Positions 51,407 through 62,828 of a stretch of DNA of 64,000 nt are shown here, one piece after another; within the stretch, counting starts at the first letter, position 1; the number at the start of each line of letters is the position of its first letter. Origin of the DNA: Silene latifolia (lineage: Eukaryota > Streptophyta > Magnoliopsida > Caryophyllales > Caryophyllaceae); contig NC_133534.1 in assembly GCF_048544455.1 (NCBI RefSeq), positions 223,290,292-223,354,291 on the forward strand, read 5' to 3'. Both the position numbers and the translations under genes were made by a program. The notes beneath the pieces are model-generated. The model ran no database searches. It worked only from the letters and a program-made list of their open reading frames with translations, and was not told the origin of the DNA.

Positions 51407-52070
51407 TGTTAGGCTTGGAAATCAGCAGACCTCCCTGATCAGTATCTCATCTAAACCTGACTACCAGGCTGTCAGGATGTCAGGCTATCAGGACACATGA
51501 AGCCAGGCGCCAGGCCATGGAGAGGATAACGGTCAAAATATCAGGACGATATTAGACCATAAACGCGTATTATAAAAGGATTATATGCGCAGCATTGAAT
51601 GGAAAGATCTTGCAGTAAATGCAGTAATTAAGGGAGGAATATTGGCAATTATTACAGTCAATTAAGGAGAATAATCCACATTTAATTCAGCATCAGGCGC
51701 CGTTCAAGTTGAAGCCTATATAAGGAATACTTTGAAGACATTGGAGATATCTCATTTTTTACACAAGAGAAAGCATACGTCTAAATATACCACACTTAGA
51801 GAAATATTAATATTGTCATTATCATACGCTGATTCTCCCAATTACATAGTGAAATCCTCTCCTGGCTTGGTGCCCGTGGTTTTTTCCCATTCAAGGGTTT
51901 TCCACGTACAAAACTCTTCGTCTTATTATTGTTATTTTTGTTATATTCATAGCATACATTTTGACCCTGACGACCTGACCAATAGACCGATTAGAGCTAG
52001 TTAACCCTACTTAAATCTACCCTGACCTGATTTCGCCTTGTGCAAAATCCACACAAAACAATTGGCGCCC
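51407..52070 (+). repeat. 5' LTR of the plus-strand Retand-type element
   Basis: 664 bp, TGTTAGGC...CACAAAACA. Its 3' half (about 51850-51915) matches the inverse of the other element's LTR, so the two are related subfamilies. A TATA-like TATATAAGG at 51717-51725 is a candidate promoter. Confidence 0.82.
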
Positions 52071-52090
52071 ACCGTGGGGCATCTAGCTCT
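52071..52090 (+). promoter_or_regulatory. Primer-binding site of the plus-strand Retand-type element
   Basis: ATTGGCGCCCACCGTGGGGC directly after the LTR. TTGGCGCC is shared with the other copy; the rest differs. Confidence 0.75.
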
Positions 52091-52138
52091 TTAAATCCTT
52101 TTTTATTATCTTACAAAAAATTTCAAAAACCTACAAAA

Positions 52139-53836
52139 ATGGCCCAACCTACCGTTGAAGAACAATTAAATACGGCTCTCCAACAAATCGCTGAGTTGGA
52201 AAGCCTGAAAGAAAAAGTAGCCCAAACTGAAGCAGAAATACTGCAACTAAGAGAATCTGAGTCAGCTCTGAAATAAAATTAGAGAAAACCCAAGGAGCAG
52301 GCTCTAGATTCCAGCCAGGAACCCCATTTGCATCAATCATCAAAAACATCGATTTCTCCAGTTTTGGGAGCCAATTGGTTCTAAATTCATTAATGTTGAT
52401 GATGACGGTGAACCAAAGAATGATGGTGAGAAACCTGATGAATCTGCAGCAGCCATCATGATGGCAGTGGTTCAGGAGATCAAGAAACTCAATGAAAAAT
52501 TCGATACGATACCTGGAGTACCTGCCAGCATGGAAGAAGCTGCCCCTGACAGCTATGCTAATTCGCCTTTCATAGACGAAATAAAAAAAGTAGACCTACC
52601 AAAGAAGTTCGTAGTTCCATCCATGAGGGTCTATGATGGAACCACGGATCCACAAAATCACGTGGCTCTTTATAAACAAAAAATGCTGGCTGCATCTGTC
52701 CCCAGCGAATTTAGACAAGTCTACATGTGTAAGGGATTTGGAACGACCCTGACTGGCCCTGCTCTGCAATGGTACATCAACCTGCCAACTGGAAGCATCC
52801 ATTCTTTTGCCAACCCGATCGACAGTTTCAACCAGCAGTTCGCAAGTAGCAGGGAGTTCGAGAAACGATCCAATGACCTTTACCGAGTTACACAGAAATC
52901 TGATGAAACTCTCAGGACATTCCTCGCAAGATTCACAAGGAAAAAGTATCCATACCCAGGTGTGTCGTTGGAACAGCAGTGGAGGCATTCAGGCAGGGGT
53001 TACTACCATATAGTGACTTATACAGCGAGCTCACTAAGTATCCATGCCATACCTTCGAGGACATTCAGGCCAAGACTCTTGCCTTCATCAGACTAGAGGA
53101 AGATAAAAGCTATAAACTTGGATCACCCAATAGATCAAAGGATCATGAAAGGAGCAGTAGGAAGAGCAACAAAGGAAACAACTATAGGCCTACTCCATAT
53201 TCCAGGCCAGATCAGTCAGAAGTTAACCTGGCTCATGAGTATCAAGGTAAGGTTAAATTTTATCCACCTATTTCCGAACATAACTTCAGTGTTGATATTA
53301 CAGGATTAATCCAGAGTCTTGACAACATGGGATCAACTGTCAAATGGCCCAGGAAGTCAGAAAATCCCAAACCCAGGAGAGACAATTCTAAATGGTGCGA
53401 ATTTCACATGGATATTGGACACACCACGGATGATTGTTTCACCCTGAGGAAGGAAGTGGCCTACCTGCTAAAATCTGGATACTTGAAAGACCTGATCAAG
53501 ACAAAAGGCAGAAAAGCAAACCATGGTAAAGAGAATCAGGAGCATAAGCAGGATCGTAATCTCCCTCCACCACCACCAATTTATGAAGTAAAATTCATAT
53601 CTGGCGGATCAGAGATTTTCGGCCTGACAAGTTCAGCAGCAAAGAAGATAGCCAGGACGCCAAGGACTGTATCACCCTGCAAACCGGATCATATCCTAAC
53701 AATCACTTTCAATGATTGTGACTTGGTGGGCATCCCTGATGTCCATCATGATGGCCTGGTAATTTCTATGCGATTGGGCGCCACGAAGAAGGATCCTGGT
53801 AGACGGAGGCAGCTCAGTGAACCTGATCATGCTTGA
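52139..53836 (+). pseudogene. Retand-type gag and start of protease
   Basis: Starts MAQPTVEEQLNTALQ, with a coiled-coil-like heptad region, then stops at 52274 and resumes in another frame. The Gag core is clear at 52458-53096: SPFIDEIKKVDLPKKFVVPS, YDGTTDPQNHVALYKQKM and ALQWYINLP. A frameshift near 52980 leads to FRQGLLPYSDLYSEL and a zinc-binding stretch CEFHMDIGHTTDDCFTLR. The 3' end carries the first protease strand (HILTITFNDCDL). Three or more breaks. Confidence 0.86.
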
Positions 53837-54184
53837 CGTACTAAAAGCCATGAAGATCAACGAGGACCAAATCACCAAAAAATACAGTGTCCTAGTAGGA
53901 TTCAGTGGCGAAACCAGGAGCACCTAGGAGAAATCCACCTCCCAACCTACGTGGAAGGAGTCTCATCTTATGAGAAATTTGGAGTCCTTGACTGCTTGTC
54001 ATCCTACAACGCGATCTTGGGCAGGCCCTGGATTCATAATGTCAAGGCCGTACCGTCAACCTATCACCAGTGTATCAAGATACCAACAGACTGGGGCATA
54101 GCCACAATCAAAGGGGATCACAAGACAGCCCGGGAATGCTACTGCGGCCTTGAAGCCTTCAAGGCAGGTAAGTCCCTTGCATAG
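53790..54184 (+). pseudogene. Retand-type protease
   Basis: The aspartic protease motif VDGGSSVNLI is read at about 53797-53826 in a frame different from gag. Then YVEGVSSYEKFGVLD and AILGRPWIH (53951-54184) follow, the usual end of plant gypsy proteases. Broken by a frameshift and a stop. Confidence 0.78.
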
Positions 54185-54193
54185 CAATTACGA

Positions 54194-56053
54194 GTGACTG
54201 TTAGGAGCACTTATGTGGCACCTCCCAGAATGGAAACAGATCAGGTAATCCTAGACCCTGAGTACCCTGACAGGTATGTTTTAGTAGGATCTGACGCAAC
54301 AGATAGCGTCAGGCCTGAACTGGTAAAGTTCCTTAAAAATACATCATCTTGGTTTGCTTGGTCACATTTTGATATGACTGGAATTAGCGCTGATATAATT
54401 ACGCATAAACTCAATATCGACCCATCTTTTAAGCCTATACAACAGAAAAGGCGGAAATTTGCAGTTGTAAGAAATGCCATAATTAACGAGGAAGTAGAAA
54501 AACTCTTGGATATGGGAATGATCAGGGAAGTAATGTACCCTGACTGGCTGGCTAACGTAGTTGTTGTGCAGAAAACGAATGGAAAATGGAGAGTCTGTGT
54601 AGACTACACTGGCCTGAACAAAGCTTGTCCCAAAGCTCCATTTCCCTTACCACATATTGATGCCATGGTAGACGCCACAGCAGGACATGAGATGCTGACA
54701 TTCACGGATGCTTCCAGTGGATTCAATCAAATAAAGATGCACCCTGCTGACCAGGAGAGTACTGCATTCATAACAGACCGAGTCATATACTGTTACACTG
54801 CCATGCCTTTCAGCCTAAAGAATGCAGGGGCAACGTACCAGCGCCTGGTCAACATGATGTTTAAAGACCAAATAGGTGACATCATGGAGGTGTACATAGA
54901 CGACATGGTGGTGAAATAAAAAAATGCAGAAGATCATATGAAACATCTCGAAATAGCGTTCGAGATATTGGAAAAATACAACATGAAGCTAAACCCTGCA
55001 AAATGCCACTTTGGAGTCTCTGCAGGCAAATTCCTTGGATATATGGTCACAAAAAGGAGCATAGAAGCCAACCCTGAACAGATAAAGGCTATCCTGGAGT
55101 TTCAGTCACCCAAGTCTGTCAAGAATATCCAGAAATTGACAGGCCGGGTAGCTGCCCTGAAGCGTTTCATATCAAGATCCTCCGAGAGGTGCAAAACATT
55201 CTACAACCTTCTCATAAAGAATAAGCAGTTCCAATGGACGAATGAACATGAGACAACTTTTCAGGATCTAAAATCCTACTTATCATCTTCACCCTTACTG
55301 GCTAAACCAGAGAAGGGAGAACCTTTGTCAGTATACCTGTCTGTCACTGACACAACAGTCAGCGCAGTCCTAGCGAAAGAACAGGATGGTCAGCAACATC
55401 CAGTCTACTATGTAACTAAAAGCCTGCTAGATGCTGAGTTGAGGTATAGATTGCTTGAAAAATATGTTTTAGCTTTAATTATGTCATGTACTAAATTGAG
55501 ACCTTATTTTGAAAGTCACCCCATTATAGTCAGGACCAATTTACCCATAAAGTCTGTCCTACGTAAGCCTGAGCTATTAAGCAGGATGGCCAAATGGTCA
55601 GTACAGATTAGCACATACGACATCTCCTTTGAACCCAGGGCCGCGATTAAATCGCAGGCCCTAGCAGACTTCGTGGCTGACTTTAGCCCTAACCTGGAAC
55701 CATACCTAATAAAAGAGGTCAACCAACTAGAAAATAAAACCCCAGACCAAGAATGGACCTTATTCATAGATGGGGCATCCAACGCCAGGGGGATAGGGTT
55801 AGGATTAGTGCTCAAATCACCACAGGGAGATATGATAGCACAAGCCGTAAGCTGTGAGTTAAAAGCTACGAACAACGAAGCAGAATATGAAGCCCTGATA
55901 GCAGGCTTAAAGGTATGTCTAGACCTCGGTGTTCAAAACCTAAAGATAAAAACTGATTCACTCCTAATTGTTAATCAAATAAAGGGAATTTATACGGCTA
56001 AGGATGCAAAAATTATTTCGTATCTAGAATATGCAAAAAAACCTTACCACTAA
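54194..56053 (+). pseudogene. Retand-type RT, RNase H and archaeal-type RNase H
   Basis: RT motifs: MIREVMYPDWLANVVVVQKT, WRVCVDYTGLNKACPK, FPLPHIDAMVD and the catalytic MEVYIDDMVVK. A stop at 54917 separates the last part of RT, and the same frame continues (KNAEDH, GYMVTKRSIEANPEQI). The first RNase H contains LAKPEKGEPLSVYLSV. A second one begins with WTLFIDGASNARGIG and includes NNEAEYEALIAGLK and TDSLLIVNQI. Dual RNase H is a mark of the Tat lineage. Confidence 0.92.
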
Positions 56054-57467
56054 ATTTGCTTTATTTGACATAGATCAAATATCAAGAGACCTAAACACCC
56101 AGGCTGATGCTTTGGCCAGCCTAGGCTCAAATTTTACCCCTACACTCTTCGACAAAATACCAATTGTTCATTTATTAGAACCAGCCATCAGCAAACTTTA
56201 ACAAGTCAATCCTGTCAATCAGGATAATAACACTTGGACTAAACCCTATTATGATTGGTTTCTCCGAGGAATACTACCTCAGGGCAGACATGAGGCAAGG
56301 GCCTTTAAAATTAGAGCTTCAACTTATGCTATCATCAATAACACTTTGTTCAAGAGATCGCAAACTGGACCCTACCTGAGATGCTTGGAGCCTAACGAAA
56401 CCAAACTCGTACTTCAAGAAATACACGATGGACACTGTGGCAACCACAAAAGCTGAAAGAGCCTGGCAAGTAAAGTTCTAAGGACAGGCTACTACTAGCC
56501 TACACTGAGGGCTGACTGCTTGTTATACTCTTCAAAATGCGAAGCCTGCCAAATTCATATACCAATCATACATCAGCCATCTGAACTCCTCCATTCAATT
56601 TCCGCACCCTGGCCGTTCATAAAGTGGGGCATGGATATTGTGGGAAAGCTGCCCGTAGCTCCAGGACAAAAAGTATTCATGTTGGCTATGACTGATTACT
56701 TCTCCAAATGGATTGCAGCTGACTCTTTCAGGCAAGTAACTGAGAAAGAAGTAATATCCTTCATCAGGACGAATATCATTTGTAGATATGGAGTCCCATC
56801 AGAAATCGTATGTGATAATGGAACTCAATTTGTGGGGAAAAGGACCCAAGCATTTTGCCAAGAATGGAATATCAACCTGGTAACATCAACCCCTGGATAT
56901 CCAAAAGCCAATGGCCAGGCTGAATCAAGCAATAAGGTAGTCATAAGCTGCCTAAAAAAGAAGCTAAAAAGAAGACGAGGCAGATGGGCTGAAGAACTTC
57001 CATTAGTACTATGGGCAGACAGGACGACTCCAAAGACATCAACAGGCCAAACACCTTATTCTTTGGTGTACGTTTGTGTTTGTCATTCTGCAGAAGTACG
57101 GGTGGCAACATCAAGGTACAGCTTGAACAATGTTGAAGCAAACAAAGACCTAATGCAAGATAACCTGGTTCTAACAGAAGAATTAAGAGACGCTGCCAAG
57201 ATCGGGATGGCATCATACCAACAAGCAGTTGTCAGGACTTACAACAAAAATGTCAAAATCAGAATTTTCAGGGAAGGAGACCTTGTCTTACGCAAAGTTT
57301 TTCCGAATAAAAAAGAAAAATCAGCAGGCAAGCTGGCCCCCACATGGGAAGGCCCTTACCTGATTGATTCAATTGTTGGACAAGGAGCATACAGGCTCCA
57401 AACACTAGAAGGAGAAATGATCCCAAGATCCTGGAATGTAACCCATTTAAAATTATTCCATATGTAA
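56054..57467 (+). pseudogene. Retand-type integrase
   Basis: The linker (ASLGSNF, IRASTYAIINNTLFKRS) and the zinc-binding start are broken by stops. From 56520 the frame is open for 315 residues: [36 protein letters not shown] and ANGQAESSNKVV give the D, D and E motifs. The C-terminal part has FREGDLVLRKVFPNKKEKSA and WEGPYLIDSIVGQGAYRL. It ends at TAA 57465-57467. Confidence 0.9.
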
Positions 57468-58343
57468 AGATCAGATCAGGCCACAAATCAGGTATAAATT
57501 CAATCACTACTCAACCTGACATGCTACCTGAGAAACTACGTGTTTTACATGCTTTGTATGCAACTCATATCTATATATTCAACTAACCCATTTATTTTAC
57601 TTCTTGAATCCTGAACAATTATAATGATAAAAGATTATATGCATAAATATTCAGGATTGAGGGCTACTCTACTATATATTTCTGAAACAAAATTTGTGCA
57701 CTTGACTGTGCCTGACGAGTTGGTAACCACCACCAGATAGAGTAAATGTCAGGACCAATCAGGTATGGAATAATTGCCTGGCCTGACTAGGTTTACTGCC
57801 ATGGATTACAACCGGCTGGACGCAGCAAGACAGGTGCAAGGGTGTTCTCTCCCAACCACTTAGTCAAAATGCCCTCCTGACAGGCCGAATACCAAGCTCT
57901 CTAGCTAGGCAGGGGACATAAGCCCTCCTGACAGGCCGGTTTTCCCACCCCTTCAACCATTATAGCAAAAAACTATACTTGGTTGAAATACTCATGAAAT
58001 AACAAGATAAAACAAAAATGATGTGCAGGATGTCTCAACAGGCCCAACAGGATGAAACCCACAGACCCAAGCAAAGTCAAAAGCAAAATCAGCCAAAAAG
58101 GCCACCATGCCTACATTAATAAAGCCTTTACCCCCTGGGGCAAAGGCACCAAAATATTCATAAAGGCCAGGGATAGTCTCCCTGACCAAGACAAAGACAG
58201 AAAAAAGAAAAATTGTTCGTCCAGGGACATCCCCCCGGATGGGCCAAATACCAACTAAAAAATCAAATTATTGCTTCTCCTTAGAAACAGTACCAGGAAA
58301 CAGTACCAGCACTCCCACTCTTAGCCGGATCAGCATCAACATC
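57468..58343 (+). other. Conserved noncoding region after integrase
   Basis: No gene. 57700-57960 matches the inverse of 33050-33310 in the other Retand-type element, including the CCTCCTGACAGGCCG repeats, so this noncoding block is kept in both copies. Confidence 0.6.
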
Positions 58344-60225
58344 CTACTCCCCTGGAGAATCAACCTCTTGTTCATTTTCCATGTTATGCAGGTCAGGATA
58401 CTTTGAAGCAGCAAAAGCCATCTCAGTTTCAGGGTTCCACTTCGCCCTGGCCTCGACAGGCTCTGATATAGTAGCAGCCCTCCCCTTAATATAGAAATAG
58501 AGGGAAGCATCATCTAACTTAAACTCCAGGTCGTCTCTCTCCGGGGTGAGTTCCTCATTCTTATCCAAAGCTTCCTGCAAAAGCCGCTTACTTGAAACTG
58601 CCTCAGCCTTAGCAGCATCTCTCTCAGTCTGCGCCCTCACCAAGTCAGCAGCTTTAGCAGCCAGGTCAGCTCGTGCAAAATCCAGCTCAGACTTCAGCCT
58701 ATCATAATCTGATCTCATCAAATCAATCCTGGCTACCAAAGAAGTAGCCTGATAGGCATTATGGAGACAGGTCGCAACACCCTGACCAAAAACAGGAAGA
58801 AGAGTATGAATAATATACCCCAACAATAAAAAATACCCAAACAAAACACACATAAAAATTGTTCCAGCCTACCTCCCTTACAAAGCCCAAGGCACCGCCA
58901 GAGGGCCGATCGAATGATCCACTGAAGCAACCGCTGAGTAGCAGTCTCAATAGGGTCAAGGGTGAGCATGACATCTGATCTAGAAGCAGCGTAATCCCTG
59001 ATCTTCACCCTAGCAGCCTCCATATTGTCCACTCTGGCTTTCACTTCCCTGACCGGGGCATAAATGTCAACATCTTCAATTTTCCTTTTTTTGGGTCTTT
59101 GAACTTGTTTTAGGGCAAGCAGTCAAAGCAGTGACCTTAGGAGCATCAGACTGTTCGGTCAAATCTATAACAGGTTCAACATCTCCGCTTCCCTGGGAAA
59201 TTTCCTCCTTGATCTTAGCCAGCCTGGCTGAAAGGTCAGCCATACCGAACCTGGCAAGACGAGTAGATGACCTGGTAGCTACAACACGAAACACTATATT
59301 AGCAATACAAACAAAACATTATCAGGAAGCCAAAGCAAAAAAGAAGAGATAAATTAAGATAGACTTACTGCCTGAGGTAATGGCACTAATAGCCCCAGAA
59401 GGTTTAGCCACCCTGGCAGCACCATCAACCTTCAAGCAACGAGGAAGATGGCCAACCCCACAACAGAGAGGCCAAGACCTCTCCAAAGGAGGAATAGCGA
59501 GGAAAGTAGAAATATTGGCAGTAGGATACTCAGTTTCAGTAACCCAGTCATCAACTGCGCGCATAAAAGGTATAACTCAATATGAATTTCATTTCATTTT
59601 TTACTAACAAGTAAAACATGCAGGACAAAAGAAAGAAACTCACCAGCAACACAAACTTCGTAATTTAAATACGCTGGTCGGGACCCGAATTGTCGAGAAA
59701 CATGTACCAATGAGCCCATTTGACCCTTATCATGGCCGCTATCCAGATTGCTCAAAAGAGGAATAGTAGAAGCCCTGACCTTAAAACTTATACGGCCAGG
59801 ACTATTGGTTTTAACAGCATAACAAGCCTTCAGATCATCAAGGGAAAACGAGATATTGTGCTTTTTACAGAGATAATCAATGGAACACACAACCTTCCAC
59901 ACCATAGGCATGAGCAGATAAGATGGAACACCAATCTCCTTAAAAACCTCAACCATAAGAGGAGAAAAAGGAAGCTTACAACCTGCCCTGAAAGCCTAGT
60001 CATGAATGCAGAACCAACCAGGACTAGCCCAGTCGGCCCTGATAGGAGAATTTTCAGGGATCCAGACTTCAGCATCAGCAGGGATGATCCCCTTATCCTT
60101 CAATACCTTCTCAAACTCAGGATTCAAACGATTTACAAGAGACTGATCATCCTTCAAAGCCTTCATAGGCTTGAATTGGAAGTCAACATGAAAAATTGAG
60201 ATCATCTCCAATGGAGAATCACTAC
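58344..60225 (-). pseudogene. Antisense spliced ORF of the plus-strand Retand-type element
   Basis: Opposite to gag-pol. Approximate exons on the minus strand: 60229-59641, 59556-59371, 59284-58882 and 58783-58344. Donors include GGTGAGT (about 59651) and GGCAGTAAGT (about 59372); acceptors are GCGCGCAG, GTTGTAG and TTGGTCAG. Exon 1 has EFEKVLKDKGIIPAD and MVEVFKEIGVPSYLLMPMVW, resembling the putative gypsy-type transposon domain (PF04195). Exon 3 has an NLS-like RPKKRKIEDVD. Exon 4 is a coiled coil (RLKSELDFARADLAAKAADL). One in-frame stop in exon 1 and one frame shift in exon 3. The role of these ORFs is unknown. Confidence 0.72.
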
Positions 60226-61349
60226 TCAATTTATTGATACCGATGTTTTAGAAGTTCTTGGCATAAGGTATCAAACTGAAATGTTCTTCAATGGTTTGGG
60301 TCTTGGGAAGTTATTTTATGCTCATGAGGATACCTACCTAAGTCTTACCCTCGAGTTTTTGTGTAGTCTCCGCCTTGTCACTAATACACGGAAAAATGTT
60401 TGTTTGGAGTTCCGACTTTGTAATCAAGACCATAGGTTAACCTTAGACCAATTTGCAAACATTTTTGGTCTTGAAGTGCCGAGGGAAAACACTGATAAGC
60501 CCTCCGACTTCGCCGTTAACCACATATGGAGTTCTATTTCTGGGAGGGAACTCCATTCCTTTAAACAATGTTATACCTTTGCCATCCAACATCCGGTGAT
60601 TCAGATCACCGAGCGCTTTATAGCCGGAACCGTCGATGGGAGGCTAGAATAAGATAGGTGCACCCTTCTTGACTTGACCTTCTTAGAGTCCTGCCTGAAT
60701 GTACAAGGGACGAGGGCTTATAATTTCAACACGCCCCTCGAGATGCTTACAAGGCTCTATGACTATGCTCAAGGGAATTCTAACATCAAGACCTTTGTGA
60801 TGGGAGGCCTAATCACAATATTGGCCAATGAACTTTACCCCGGGTTTAACCTTCATGGGGTCTATGAAAAGCTCCAAGGGAGCACTTTGATTGATGAGGA
60901 TTCTATCTTCAACCACCATTGGTGGTGCACTTACAATCAAGCCGGAAGTGTAGAGTGGTTCACAAAGGGATGTTCTTCACTTGTCCTCTTGGGGTGGAAC
61001 ATACCACCTACCGATCCACAGTTGACTCGGTACTCACCTACACCGAACTACCTCCTCCCCATTGAGATTCATCCCAACCCACCACAAAGAGAAGAAGCAC
61101 CTCGAAAACCTCGTGAGTTGCCGGGACGGGAAAATGCACCACCATCCTATGTGCCCATTCCACCCTACCCCACACAACATGTGACATTCGCTCCCCAAGA
61201 TCCAAGAACTCCAAACATGAATGATTTAATGGAGCTCATGCAACGTGTCGATCTTGGATTATACGATGGGAGTGTTGACAACTACTTGGCCCAATACCCC
61301 TCCTACTACAACATGGCTCAACAAGGGTACATCAACCTTAGAGGCCCTC
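60226..61349 (+). pseudogene. Athila-type ORF1 (retrotransposon ORF-1 family) fragment
   Basis: The frame runs from about 60232: FIDTDVLEVLGI, GLGKLFYAHEDTYLSLTLEF, LTLDQFANIFGLE, HIWSSISG and, after a stop at 60650, DLTFLESCLNVQG, TRLYDYAQGNSNIKTFVMGG and a Pro-rich tail. This pattern fits the Athila / Arabidopsis retrotransposon ORF-1 family (PF03078-like). The beginning is missing at the Retand junction, and the Tekay-like LTR interrupts it at 61350. Confidence 0.65.
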
Positions 61350-62789
61350 TGTGACACCCCCATACTCCGAGTGCCTTACAAGGACCACTCAAGTATAAGA
61401 ACGTTACCATCTCGGTTTCCCAAGGTAATGATAATCAAATGACAATAACGATACATAATTTAAATAGCAATAAAGTTTAAGTGATTACAATTCCAAAACC
61501 AAACTAATAAAAATACGGTACATGTTCTCAAAAACCAAATGTATCAAACTACTAAAATACGACAGCGGAAGACTCTAATCAGCTTGTGGTGACACATCCC
61601 CGCTAGCCCCAAATGCCTCTAATCAAACCTGCTCAAAAACTGCTCACCATCCCCGAATGGATTACCACAGTTTTACAAAACAAAGACGGGGTCACTACTA
61701 ATTACACAACATAAATCACAATAAAACAAGTACCAAACAGCTCAAGCGTCACATCCAAACCCAACTCCATAATCAATCTCCTCATAACTGATTACACACT
61801 AAAGTGTGTAGTCCTGCCAGAGTACCCATCGCAACAGGTACTCCACACCGCCAGTGGGGGACCGCAGCCATTCCCACCAAAGCCCCGCTCATCTCTATCG
61901 AGCTATAAACCCTAGTCCATTAATGTGCACATCCCTTCTGTGGCGGGTTCCACAGAAGGCGAATCATGGGCGTGAAGCCACTCCCGCAAGTGACTCCACT
62001 CACCCAGGGACGCACCCCGAAGAACACAGACAGATAAACAATAACTATAACACCAAAATCAACAGCCGTCTGAATCAATCAACAATATACAATCACAACC
62101 GTCTGAGTCAATCAATAATCACTAACTACAGCACAATCACAACATATATCATGTAACTAATACTGAGTAGGAAAAACCCTACCTGGAACAGCAATCACCA
62201 AGATCGTCACAATCAGCTAATCACAATCGTTCTTCAACGAAATCATCTCCTATAAACACACAATCATACAATCACAATCTAACATCAACCATACTCCCCA
62301 AAACCCCCAAATTACCCAATTAGGGTTTCAACTAAAATCAACAAAACAGTATAAAAATTATATGTAAAGCTTACCCTCGACACAAGGATCACAACGGTGT
62401 AAAGAACGATGAAATCCGACACCTCTAGCTCCGGGATTTGCTAATAATGCGGCGAGGATGATTCAACGTAACTCCCAATCTTCTCTTGAAGGTTTTTAGG
62501 TTGTAAAAGTGTTTTGAGAAAAGTGACGAAAGCCTTATATACCATTCCCGTATTCTTAACAAAACCCGTCAAATATCACCCGTAAAACCACTTACTCGAT
62601 CGAGTAAGGCACTTACTCGATCGAGTAAGGCACTTACTCGATCGAGTGCCCTCTACTAGATCGAGTACCCAACCTACTCGATCGAGTACCCTACAGGCAG
62701 ACTACTGTTTTGCGTCAAAAACTACTTACTCGACAGATTAAGCCCCACTCGATAGAGTACCCAAAGACTCATAAATCCGTAGTATTACA
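61350..62789 (-). repeat. 3' LTR of the Tekay-like element
   Basis: 1,440 bp. On the minus strand it runs TGTAATACTACGG...GGGGGTGTCACA, with TG...CA ends. It differs from the LTR at 16023 except at the ends. It contains the ACTCGATCGAGT array. Confidence 0.83.
62590..62765. repeat. Palindromic ACTCGATCGAGT minisatellite in the LTR
   Basis: Five copies of the 10-12 bp palindrome (A)CTCGATCGAG(T) or near variants, spaced about 20 bp apart, between 62593 and 62690, with two degenerate copies to 62765. Confidence 0.85.
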
Positions 62790-62828
62790 GTCTTCCCTCC
62801 TTAAAAAGAATTTCGTCCCCGAAGTTCA
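62790..62828 (-). promoter_or_regulatory. Hairpin and polypurine tract of the Tekay-like element
   Basis: Minus strand: GAACTTCG-GGGA-CGAAATTC, then TTTTTAAGGAGGGAAGAC, then the LTR. Same layout as 23228-23264. Confidence 0.8.

Larger units (their letters stand above)
51407..60225 (+). mobile_element. Ty3/gypsy Tat/Retand-type element, 3' LTR missing
   Basis: A 5' LTR (51407-52070), primer-binding site, gag, protease, RT, RNase H, a second archaeal-type RNase H, integrase, conserved noncoding region and an antisense ORF follow in the order known for Tat elements. It sits inside the LTR of the minus-strand element of the same broad family. No 3' LTR is found: sequence switches to an Athila-type ORF at about 60226. 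Confidence 0.88.
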
